Shown piece by piece: positions 1 to 5,487 of a stretch of 5,895 nt of DNA. The notes under the pieces were generated by a model. It saw only the letters and a program-made list of their open reading frames with translations, searched no databases and had not been told where the DNA came from. Position 1 is the first letter of the stretch. Each line of letters opens with the position of its first letter. The stretch spans positions 1 through 5,895 of the forward strand of contig CACXGR010000182.1 of assembly GCA_902767235.1 (NCBI GenBank), given 5' to 3'. This DNA comes from an uncultured Lachnospiraceae bacterium. GTDB lineage: Bacteria; Bacillota; Clostridia; Lachnospirales; Lachnospiraceae. The position numbers were made by a program, and so were the translations under genes.

Positions 1-2144
1 AGCAGGAATTTCATCTCCAGCTTCCGCTCGTCGTCATAGCGAATCTGGCGGATCCTGTCCAGGTCGATCTCTTCGCCGTTCACCAGTCCATTCTGCTGGA
101 ACCAGCAGAAGTTGTGGCACAGGAGGTACAGATCGCCGTTTCCTTTTTTGGTCAAAAGATAGTGATCCCCTTTTGACAGGAACTGGGTTCCCATGTGTTC
201 CAGGAACGCGAGCGCATAGAAAGCGGGTTTCCCGATCGTGTCCTTTGTCAGAAGTCCGACGCCTCCGTTGAGGACCTTGTTGGTATCAATGTAGCTGCTG
301 ACCCAGTCCGTTCCGCCCATGACGGCTGTCATGTCGGTCATGCCCCACAGCTCTGCGGTCTTCGCGGTCAGGTAGGCCGCTCTGAAACAGCTGTCATTAA
401 AATAGTTCCTGTTACCAATCGAATTGTTCCACTCCGAGAGGAACAGTTTGCAGTCTTCCAACCCCACTTCCTTCATCAGCGCCTTCATCTGCAGAACCTT
501 TTCCTGCTCGAACCGCTTGTTGCCCGTGGCGACTCTCTGCATGCTCTCTCCCTGCGGGCCGCTCACATGTTCATAGGGATAGAGAAAAAAGGATACAAAG
601 TCAGGACGATAGTTTTCCTTTACACATCTCTTAAAAAGGCTGACTGCAAATTCCCGGTCTGTTTGAATGACTGTTGAAATTCCGCCGAACAGGGCGCCCG
701 GAGCCTTCTCGCGGACCGCGCTGTGCGCGATCTTCCACACATCAAAGAAATCGTATTGCTCGTCTTCGTAGATCTTGTTCTCCTCTGTGTGGAAGTCCCG
801 CGTGAGCTCAAAGATCCATCCTGTGACCTCTTCGATTCCGTACCGGCTGACCACATTGTCCAGAAACGCGCGCAGTATATCTCTCCAGATCTCCTTGGAT
901 GCAAAGTGAATGTATTCCTCTTTGTAATAGATCTCTTTCCCCTGTGAGCGGACCGCTGTATCGGGCCTTCTCCCCAGATCCAGGAACGGCTTCAGGTGAT
1001 GAACCACCATGAAATCCAGCACCTGATTGATCAGGTCGAAATTATACTGTCCAAGTGTCTTTCCATCCGAGACCATCATCTTCTCGGAGAAAACATTCCA
1101 GAGTCTTATATATTTGTAGTGCAGGTGCTCCTGCAGGTATACAACGTGAAACTGGGTGTTGGCCCGGCTCAGTTCGTAAAGGCTTCCCACATTAATGCAC
1201 CGGCTCCAGACCTGTTTATAGGATGCGGGGTATAGCTCGCTCAAGTTCAGGTCATATTCTTTCCGATTATCCTGCCGGTTGTACTGATACCCCTTTTTGC
1301 GCAGTTCCTCCCTGATCTCCAGTTCGTCCTTCTTCTCCTGCTCTTCGCTTTCCACCGAGACCTGGTAGTTTTTTCTGTACTCGGACGGCATCATGCCGGT
1401 CACTTTTTTGAACGAACGATTAAATGCCGCCGATGTCGAAAATCCGCAGTTCATCGCGATCTGCGTCAGGTTCTGCTCCGAAGTGCGAAGCAGCCCCAGC
1501 GAAGTGCGGACGCGCAGGCGCATCACATAATCTGCGAAATACATACCCGTGCTCTTTTTAAAGATCCTGGACAGGGTTGAAGTGGACACAAACATCTCGT
1601 TGGCGAGGTCGGAAAGGCTGATCTCGTCGTGAATATGATTGATGATGTACTGCATCATCTGACGCATTCTGCCGTCCGTATCGTTCTCATCCGCCTCGAT
1701 CTGGCCCTGTCCGATCTGGTAATTCTCGATCAGGCAGTCTAAGAGCCGCAGCATCAGGCTGTCCATCGCCGCGCGCGTCTGATGAGCATGCAAAATATAC
1801 TCTGCCGTCATTTCCTGCAGAATATCCCGGAGGTCCTGATAAGAATGAAGAACATCTCTGGCAGAGTCCGCATACAGCATCAGGCTCTTTTTATCCATGA
1901 TCTGGGAAATGATCCCAATGGAAAACGACGCCGTTCCATAGATCGCGTCCCTGATCCCGCTGATTTCGTATTCCATACCGGAATTGATCAGAAGAATGTC
2001 GTCCTTCTTCATGCGGATCTTGTCGCCGTAGTATCTGACGCTCATTTCTCCTTCCAGAATATAGATCACGATCAGGTCCGTCTGCATGAAACTTTCTTCC
2101 GAACCGGCCTTAACTATTTTGTATTCTAAATAATTCAGTCCCAT
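1..2144 (-). CDS. AraC-family regulator fused to a GH39-like glycosidase domain (3' end beyond window)
   Basis: The minus-strand frame is open from ATG at 2142-2144 to the window edge, giving 714 codons without a stop. The start is preceded by GGAGTGGGGATCTCT, which contains a purine-rich ribosome binding site. Residues about 1-90 look like the cupin sensor domain of AraC regulators. Residues about 160-260 form the double helix-turn-helix: helix pair one around LSDLANEMFVSTSTLSRIF (178-196) and pair two around NLTQIAMNCGFSTSAAF (225-241), closing with GMMPSEYR. A charged linker (about 262-295) leads into a GH39-like barrel from about 305. LFLSEWNNS (567-575) matches the GH39 nucleophile motif, giving E571. 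The motif normally ending in NEP reads WIFELTRDF (443-451), so Asp450 replaces the acid/base Glu. The AraC-GH39 architecture is known in Clostridia. It is probably a cytoplasmic transcription factor; sugar sensing by the GH39 part is inference. No signal peptide is seen. Confidence 0.88.
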   Translation of the reverse strand, partial: MGLNYLEYKIVKAGSEESFMQTDLIVIYILEGEMSVRYYGDKIRMKKDDILLINSGMEYEISGIRDAIYGTASFSIGIISQIMDKKSLMLYADSARDVLHSYQDLRDILQEMTAEYILHAHQTRAAMDSLMLRLLDCLIENYQIGQGQIEADENDTDGRMRQMMQYIINHIHDEISLSDLANEMFVSTSTLSRIFKKSTGMYFADYVMRLRVRTSLGLLRTSEQNLTQIAMNCGFSTSAAFNRSFKKVTGMMPSEYRKNYQVSVESEEQEKKDELEIREELRKKGYQYNRQDNRKEYDLNLSELYPASYKQVWSRCINVGSLYELSRANTQFHVVYLQEHLHYKYIRLWNVFSEKMMVSDGKTLGQYNFDLINQVLDFMVVHHLKPFLDLGRRPDTAVRSQGKEIYYKEEYIHFASKEIWRDILRAFLDNVVSRYGIEEVTGWIFELTRDFHTEENKIYEDEQYDFFDVWKIAHSAVREKAPGALFGGISTVIQTDREFAVSLFKRCVKENYRPDFVSFFLYPYEHVSGPQGESMQRVATGNKRFEQEKVLQMKALMKEVGLEDCKLFLSEWNNSIGNRNYFNDSCFRAAYLTAKTAELWGMTDMTAVMGGTDWVSSYIDTNKVLNGGVGLLTKDTIGKPAFYALAFLEHMGTQFLSKGDHYLLTKKGNGDLYLLCHNFCWFQQNGLVNGEEIDLDRIRQIRYDDERKLEMKFL

Positions 2145-2246
2145 AGAGATCCCCACTCCGTAATACAAAACATGCTGCTCTCAATCTAACAGTCTACCTT
2201 CACGCTGGTGTTATTTCTTTTCCATTGTTCCCCTATTGCCTACATT

Positions 2247-2264
2247 CCGTGCAAAATCGCACGG
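2247..2264. promoter_or_regulatory. Inverted repeat upstream of the AraC-GH39 gene
   Basis: CCGTGC and GCACGG form perfect 6-bp arms around a 6-nt AT-rich centre (AAAATC). The repeat ends about 100 bp upstream of the AraC-GH39 start codon. It could be an operator in the promoter or a short hairpin in the leader. It has no U-run on either side, so it is not a typical terminator. Its function is inferred from position only. Confidence 0.4.
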
Positions 2265-2327
2265 GGACGCGCTGTCATTTGCAACAGATACCCCCTGTCT
2301 ATTGCATCTTCTGTTCCTGATGACACA

Positions 2328-2379
2328 AAAAGAGAACCGCGGATTGTGTAATGATCGAACACATCTTTGGTTCTCTTTT
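2328..2379 (-). terminator. Hairpin terminator after the GH35-type gene, possibly bidirectional
   Basis: An 11-bp perfect stem (AAAAGAGAACC at 2328-2338 with GGTTCTCTTTT at 2369-2379) encloses a 30-nt loop. The loop itself contains an imperfect GA-T-GTGT/ACAC-A-TC hairpin. Read on the minus strand, the stem ends in a run of T, as expected for intrinsic termination about 90 nt after the glycosidase stop codon. The A-run on the other side gives U residues only on the minus-strand transcript, but the plus-strand reading also ends in TCTTTTCTT. The loop is longer than usual. Confidence 0.65.
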
Positions 2380-2465
2380 CTTATTCAAGTCTGACTATAG
2401 TTGTTGCTGCCGTGCAGGGCTGCTCTTTAAGCCCCTGTTTTGTCTATCCGCTCACATTCGCAGCA

Positions 2466-4007
2466 TTAATACTGATAAAGCTCCACCATAAGCGCCGTCG
2501 GCATATCGCCGAAACGGAGATTCATCTTCTCATCGCCGTTGAGCACGCGGCCGCTGACCCACTCTCCGTTTACTACACGGCCCTCTTCCATGCGCAGAAT
2601 ATCAAGCTTCTTGTTTACTCCGGGCTTATTGTGGAACGCCGGCGTGCAGTTGAGACCGATCAGCAGGAACTTCTCGGGCGCCAGCTCAAAAGCCAGGCAG
2701 GCTCCCAACGGCTTTGCGCTCATGCGGGGACCATAAGAAACAGCCAGGTCACAGTTTGTAAAGCGAAGGAATGCGCTGTAATCAGTCTCGCCATGGCGCA
2801 CGCAGGCCTGCTGGCTCTTTGTTCCGCGATACTGCAGCATCAGCGGCTCAACCTGCTTCAGCAGGTCATATGTGGCAGAGAGGCAATCCTTGCTTCCCGT
2901 GATATCAAATGCGGAAGGGTCGATGTTCAGGGCGATCATCAGTTCCATCGGCGGCTTGTCCAGCTGGCTCGGGTCAAGTGCCAGATCCTCAATTCCGAAG
3001 GGGGAGAAGCAGATAGCGTTCTTCTGGCCGAATGCATAGAGTGCATAGGAAGAAGCTACCGCGTCTTTGCGGATCTCAGGAATAAAGAGCGGATTCTCAT
3101 CTGTCGCATAGGAATCCATTACATCCGCGCAATAAGGGACATAGATGTCCGGTCCGAACGCAAAGAGCGAAGGAGCAGCTGCGCGCCAGATGTGCTGCAC
3201 TCTCTCCACAGGTCCGCCGGACGGATAGGAGCCGGGGAACCAGGGGCTCTGACGCAGCCATGCGTTGGCATAGCAAGGCAGATCATACTCTGCTTTGCCG
3301 GAAGAAGCGATCTTCTCCACTGCAGAGGCAAAATACCAGGCCATGAACGCTTCTCCCGCGTCCTCTCCGTAGATGTCAGTCCAAGTGCCGTTCTTGTTAA
3401 CAGCTTCAGCCAGCGCTTCCGGAATGGGTGCCGCGAACGCAGCATTTGCAGTCTCGCTGTAATCTCTGTCTGTTCCCAGAAGACCGATCTCATTCTCGAC
3501 CTGCATGACGACCACGGTATTCTCTTCCGCGTCGATCTCGCGGATGCGGCGCATGATGGCTGAAAAGGCTTTCCGATCCTTTTCCACAGCTGCTGCGCAC
3601 AGAGGAGAGATGGTATTCATCTTTTCTCCCGTGACCTTCTCGGTGCGGAAATAAGTCTCGGTATCTTTCTTCATCCATGCAGGAACGTAGAAGGATTCCG
3701 CGTTTTTCCAGAGGCCGAACCAGAGGAAGCAGAGCTTTAATCCTTCGCGTCTGGCAGAAGCGATCATCTTTTCAAGCAGAGTAAAATCATAGGTTCCTTC
3801 TTCCGGCTCGATCAGCTCCCAGTAAAGGGGTGCGATCACGGAATTCATATTCAGGCCGCGCAGAGCAGGCCAAAGGCTCTCCTCAAGGAATGCCTCATTG
3901 GAAGCACTTGAATTGTGGATCTCTCCGCTTCTCATGAAGAAGGGCTTATCGTTTACATAAAGGGTGAAAATACCTTTCTCGTCGCGCTTAACTACAGGAA
4001 GACTCAT
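2466..4007 (-). CDS. GH35-type beta-galactosidase-like glycosidase with C-terminal DUF5597-like domain
   Basis: This complete 513-residue protein starts at ATG 4005-4007, with AGGAG at 4016-4020 placed 8 nt upstream. The N-terminal part (about 10-350) reads as a clan GH-A TIM barrel of the GH35/GH42 type. PLYWELIEPEEG (60-71) is the conserved early strand. QVENEIG (169-175) supplies acid/base Glu173, and FIPEIRKD (308-315) supplies nucleophile Glu311. Both catalytic residues are therefore present. The remaining part (about 365-513) is a beta-rich region like the DUF5597 domain found behind this GH35 subgroup. There is no signal peptide or membrane segment, so it should act in the cytoplasm on imported oligosaccharides. 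Members of this subgroup release terminal beta-galactose, for example from xyloglucan fragments or lactose; the substrate here cannot be read from the sequence. It is transcribed alone, divergently from an AraC regulator, and ends before a hairpin terminator. Confidence 0.82.
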   Translation of the reverse strand: MSLPVVKRDEKGIFTLYVNDKPFFMRSGEIHNSSASNEAFLEESLWPALRGLNMNSVIAPLYWELIEPEEGTYDFTLLEKMIASARREGLKLCFLWFGLWKNAESFYVPAWMKKDTETYFRTEKVTGEKMNTISPLCAAAVEKDRKAFSAIMRRIREIDAEENTVVVMQVENEIGLLGTDRDYSETANAAFAAPIPEALAEAVNKNGTWTDIYGEDAGEAFMAWYFASAVEKIASSGKAEYDLPCYANAWLRQSPWFPGSYPSGGPVERVQHIWRAAAPSLFAFGPDIYVPYCADVMDSYATDENPLFIPEIRKDAVASSYALYAFGQKNAICFSPFGIEDLALDPSQLDKPPMELMIALNIDPSAFDITGSKDCLSATYDLLKQVEPLMLQYRGTKSQQACVRHGETDYSAFLRFTNCDLAVSYGPRMSAKPLGACLAFELAPEKFLLIGLNCTPAFHNKPGVNKKLDILRMEEGRVVNGEWVSGRVLNGDEKMNLRFGDMPTALMVELYQY

Positions 4008-4045
4008 TTGACTTGCTCCTTTCTCTTAAAATAATTCTCTATTTC

Positions 4046-4068
4046 AGAATATTTTGCCTAAATATTCT
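4046..4068. promoter_or_regulatory. Perfect 9-bp inverted repeat, candidate operator of the glycosidase gene
   Basis: AGAATATTT (4046-4054) and AAATATTCT (4060-4068) are exact inverted copies around the 5-nt spacer TGCCT. The 23-bp site lies between the proposed minus-strand promoter and the glycosidase start codon, roughly at +8 to +30 of that transcript. This position suits a roadblock-type operator. As RNA it could fold, but an almost pure AU stem would be weak. Which protein binds is unknown; the divergent AraC protein is the obvious candidate, though AraC-type sites are more often direct repeats. Confidence 0.5.
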
Positions 4069-4082
4069 TGTTCCTAATAATA

Positions 4083-4111
4083 ATTGTAGCTTGACGGCAT
4101 TCCCGGAACAA
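4083..4111 (-). promoter_or_regulatory. Predicted sigma-A promoter of the GH35-type gene
   Basis: On the minus strand, TTGTTC (4106-4111) is followed after 17 bp by TACAAT (4083-4088). The -10 box matches consensus at five of six positions, while the -35 box matches only at TTG. A weak -35 fits a promoter that needs an activator. Transcription would begin near 4076, giving a leader of about 70 nt that carries the inverted repeat at 4046-4068. Confidence 0.5.
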
Positions 4112-4120
4112 TCTTAGTAT
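4091..4120 (+). promoter_or_regulatory. Predicted sigma-A promoter of the divergent AraC gene
   Basis: TTGACG (4091-4096) matches the -35 consensus at five positions. TAGTAT (4115-4120) follows after 18 bp as a moderate -10. Transcription would begin near 4127, leaving a leader of about 36 nt. The -35 box lies inside the spacer of the opposing glycosidase promoter, so the two polymerases cannot occupy the region together. Confidence 0.5.
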
Positions 4121-4148
4121 ATTAATAATCATATTAAATTCTTAATGT

Positions 4149-4152
4149 GGAG
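4149..4152 (+). promoter_or_regulatory. Ribosome binding site that decides the AraC start
   Basis: GGAG at 4149-4152 lies 10 nt before ATG 4163-4165. An earlier in-frame ATG at 4145-4147 has only AT-rich sequence upstream and would itself overlap this site. The start at 4163 is therefore preferred. Confidence 0.65.
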
Positions 4153-4162
4153 AAAAACAGCT

Positions 4163-5008
4163 ATGCGCTATTCGATAAGTGTGACAAAACGACAGCGGGA
4201 AAGGATCCCGCTCCTGCTCCGCAGCGTCGGCGTCAGCCACCTGCAGGAGCCAATCCGGCGCCCGAACGGCTTCCCCCTGTGGCAGATCTTTTACGGCGTA
4301 TCCGGCAACGGTGAATTCTTTCTCGACGGCGAGCGGGCCGTTTTGCGCCCGGGACAGATTGCCATTCTGGAACCTCATATGAAACACGGCTATCAGAGCC
4401 TGGGCGGCGACTGGACCGTCCACTACGTCGGATTTGACGGCGATGCATGTATCAGAATCCTGAATTGTCTGAGGATCGGACGGCAGGGAGTTTACTCGCT
4501 CTCCGATCCCGATCTTTTCCTGACCCACCTCAGGACACTGCAGGAACTGACATCCTCCGCGAAGCCCCAGCTCACCTTGTACTCCAAAGAGGTTTACAAC
4601 CTGCTCCTGGATCTGTCAGGCGGCGTCCGCCGCCTTCCGATGATCCAGGCCGCGGAAGGTTCCGGTCTGGTCAAGGAAATCATTCTCTATCTGGAAGACA
4701 ACTTCGCACAGGACCTGTCACTGGACGATCTGTCTGCACACTTTCACAAGACGCCGGAGTATCTCTGCTCCTCTTTCAAAAGTGTCACCGGCGAGACCAT
4801 CATGCACTACCTGCGCCGCATCCGCATCCACCACGCCAAAGTCCTTCTGATGGAAGCGCCGGATACCGGTATCAAGGAAATTTCCCGAAACTGCGGTTTT
4901 GCCAGTGTGAGCTATTTCGGCCGCGTGTTCAGGGAGACCACGGGGTATACTCCGCAGGGCTACAGGCTGGGGCAGCAAACTGTGACAAGGAACTGTCGTA
5001 TTCCTTAA
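4163..5008 (+). CDS. AraC-family transcriptional regulator (cupin plus double HTH)
   Basis: The protein has 281 residues from ATG 4163, close to the usual AraC length of about 280-300. Residues about 35-95 form the arabinose-binding-like cupin, with GNGEFFLDG, LRPGQIAILEP and the HGYQ segment typical of sugar-sensing members. Residues about 170-270 form the DNA-binding domain: first HTH around LSLDDLSAHFHKTPEYLCSSF (185-205), second around IKEISRNCGFASVSYFGRVF (237-256), ending with GYTPQGYR (261-268). It is transcribed divergently from the GH35-type gene with 155 bp between the start codons, so control of that gene and of itself is likely. Ligand and activator/repressor mode are unknown. After the domain ends, the tail QQTVTRNCRIP is unusual and overlaps a degenerate copy of the repeat found just downstream. 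No terminator is seen directly after the stop; the next one is at 5268-5294. Confidence 0.88.
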   Translation: MRYSISVTKRQRERIPLLLRSVGVSHLQEPIRRPNGFPLWQIFYGVSGNGEFFLDGERAVLRPGQIAILEPHMKHGYQSLGGDWTVHYVGFDGDACIRILNCLRIGRQGVYSLSDPDLFLTHLRTLQELTSSAKPQLTLYSKEVYNLLLDLSGGVRRLPMIQAAEGSGLVKEIILYLEDNFAQDLSLDDLSAHFHKTPEYLCSSFKSVTGETIMHYLRRIRIHHAKVLLMEAPDTGIKEISRNCGFASVSYFGRVFRETTGYTPQGYRLGQQTVTRNCRIP

Positions 5009-5013
5009 GGCGA

Positions 5014-5098
5014 TTAGGTACAGGTGCGGTTTTCCCAGGAATTGTTCCCTATGAACGACTGCTGTTAGGTACAGGTTGCTTAAACGAAGGAATTGTTC
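5014..5098. repeat. Two diverged copies of a 51-bp tandem repeat
   Basis: TTAGGTACAGGT occurs at 5014-5025 and 5065-5076. AGGAATTGTTC occurs at 5037-5047 and 5088-5098. Both pairs are exactly 51 bp apart, while the sequence between the two blocks has diverged. A weaker third copy of the second block, AGGAACTGTC, lies at 4988-4997 inside the end of the AraC gene. The second block is a near-palindrome of the form GGAA-n3-TTCC. A 51-bp period equals 17 codons, so read-through would keep frame, but I see no reason to call the array coding. Origin and function are unknown. Confidence 0.7.
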
Positions 5099-5101
5099 TC
5101 C

Positions 5102-5248
5102 GTGTTTGATTACTCGCAGGTTGTCTATGCGGCAGTCTTCGGAGCCATCCTGTTCGGCGAACTTCCGGATGTGTGGAGCTTTGTCGGTTATTTCATCATT
5201 ATCGGGACTGCGTTCGCGAAGTGGTATTTGCTGACGCGGAAAGGGTAA
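5102..5248 (+). pseudogene. 3' remnant of an EamA/DMT-family transporter gene
   Basis: The 48 codons before TAA 5246-5248 read as the C-terminal end of an EamA-type drug/metabolite transporter. SQVVYAAVFGAILFGELPD is the penultimate helix with its characteristic FGELPD turn, followed by the last helix (WSFVGYFIIIGTAFA) and a short basic tail. Full family members have about 280-300 residues and ten helices, so about 80 percent is missing. In frame, a TAA at 5081-5083 closes the sequence upstream. A GTG at 5102 with AAGGA 10 nt upstream could in principle start a 48-residue, two-helix peptide, but this looks accidental. The fragment starts right at the edge of the 51-bp repeats, which suggests a deletion or recombination there. 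The original substrate cannot be told. Confidence 0.72.
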
Positions 5249-5267
5249 GAAAAAACAGTAACTATGA

Positions 5268-5294
5268 AAAATCCAGCCAATATGGCCGGATTTT
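5268..5294 (+). terminator. Intrinsic terminator after the transporter remnant
   Basis: AAAATCC-A-GCC (5268-5278) pairs with GGC-C-GGATTTT (5284-5294) around the loop AATAT, with one A/C mismatch. The 3' arm ends in TTTTATT. It sits 19 nt after the transporter stop codon and was probably its terminator. It now would also end read-through from the AraC gene and isolates the Uma2 unit. Confidence 0.75.
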
Positions 5295-5331
5295 ATTCTG
5301 CTCTAAAAGTAAATATTTAATAATATCCATA

Positions 5332-5360
5332 TTGATTATTTGCAATTTTATGGCAATAAT
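5332..5360 (+). promoter_or_regulatory. Predicted sigma-A promoter of the HTH-Uma2 gene
   Basis: TTGATT (5332-5337) and AATAAT (5355-5360) are 17 bp apart in a strongly AT-rich stretch, matching consensus at four and five positions. Transcription would begin near 5367, just before the first leader hairpin. The stretch 5296-5370 is much more AT-rich than its surroundings and holds no gene. Confidence 0.5.
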
Positions 5361-5365
5361 ATTGC
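5353..5365. promoter_or_regulatory. Palindrome over the -10 box of the HTH-Uma2 promoter
   Basis: GCAATA and TATTGC are perfect 6-bp arms around a single A. The site covers the proposed -10 box and the bases just upstream of the start of transcription. This is a classic repressor position; the HTH domain encoded downstream is a possible ligand, by inference only. Confidence 0.4.
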
Positions 5366-5366
5366 T

Positions 5367-5487
5367 ATCACGACTAATCGGGTAGGAGGGTCTCCTACTA
5401 CGATTGACCGTTGGCCGGTAAATGCATCTTCGTGCAAGCACGAGCTGCGCTTACCGGCTTATCGCACAAGAACAGGAGGCATCAGCA
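5367..5487 (+). promoter_or_regulatory. Structured leader of the HTH-Uma2 gene with two stem-loops
   Basis: Stem-loop one is GTAGGAG (5382-5388) with CTCCTAC (5392-5398), a perfect 7-bp stem with loop GGT. Stem-loop two spans 5414-5458: outer GCCGGTAA/TTACCGGC, a middle GCA/TGC (5424-5426 with 5446-5448), and inner TTCGTG/CACGAG (5429-5434 with 5439-5444, one G-U pair) around loop CAAG. Neither is followed by a U-run, so these are not ordinary terminators. GUCUCCU (5390-5396) can instead pair with AGGAGGC (5474-5480), which contains the Shine-Dalgarno sequence. That pairing would break stem-loop one and hide the ribosome binding site. I do not recognise a known RNA family. A DNA role of the repeats is also possible. 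Confidence 0.5.
5474..5479 (+). promoter_or_regulatory. Strong ribosome binding site of the HTH-Uma2 gene
   Basis: AGGAGG lies 8 nt before ATG 5488-5490 and fixes that start. An in-frame ATG at 5422-5424 would add 22 residues but has no Shine-Dalgarno sequence and lies inside stem-loop two. Confidence 0.8.

Larger units (their letters stand above)
2145..2465. other. Intergenic region between the AraC-GH39 gene and the GH35-type gene
   Basis: These 321 bases separate two minus-strand genes and hold no convincing coding frame. From right to left they contain the terminator of the glycosidase gene (2328-2379), a small perfect inverted repeat (2247-2264), and the leader and ribosome binding site of the AraC-GH39 gene. 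The terminator implies that the AraC-GH39 gene has its own promoter between about 2145 and 2327. I could not pick a -35/-10 pair with good spacing on the minus strand, so none is called. Confidence 0.7.

Noticed and set aside
195..2129. Several plus-strand open frames opposite the AraC-GH39 gene (195-677, 723-947, 996-1235, 1782-2129)
   Set aside because: All are antisense to a continuous, well-recognised minus-strand protein and show no family features of their own.
2224..2236. ATTGTTCCCCTAT resembles part of the first 51-bp repeat unit (5041-5052)
   Set aside because: The match is short, needs a one-base gap, and the rest of the unit is missing; chance is the simpler explanation.
2367..3563. 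A 398-codon open frame on the plus strand, opposite the glycosidase gene
   Set aside because: It lies antisense to a complete enzyme with both catalytic residues and a good ribosome binding site. Its translation shows no domain and has no ribosome binding site of note, so it is a shadow frame of GC-rich coding DNA.
4145..4147. Earlier ATG as start of the AraC gene
   Set aside because: It has no Shine-Dalgarno sequence, and the GGAG just after it is correctly placed for the ATG at 4163.
4447..5109. A 220-codon plus-strand frame in a second frame across the AraC gene and the repeats
   Set aside because: It is a shifted reading of the AraC gene, rich in Arg, Pro and Ser. Its end reads LGTG-type repeats only because the 51-bp repeat length keeps frame.
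5173..5385. A 70-codon plus-strand frame from the transporter remnant into the AT-rich region
   Set aside because: It is out of frame with the recognisable EamA sequence, runs through the terminator hairpin, and its hydrophobic end comes from AT-rich non-coding DNA.
5422..5424. Earlier in-frame ATG for the HTH-Uma2 gene
   Set aside because: It lies inside the large stem-loop without a ribosome binding site, whereas ATG 5488 has AGGAGG 8 nt upstream. It remains a possible start if the leader structure is not real.
5353..5458. CRISPR array or transposon ends as an explanation of the inverted repeats before the Uma2 gene
   Set aside because: The repeats are hairpins, not spaced direct repeats. 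No transposase, target-site duplication or matching opposite end is visible in the window.
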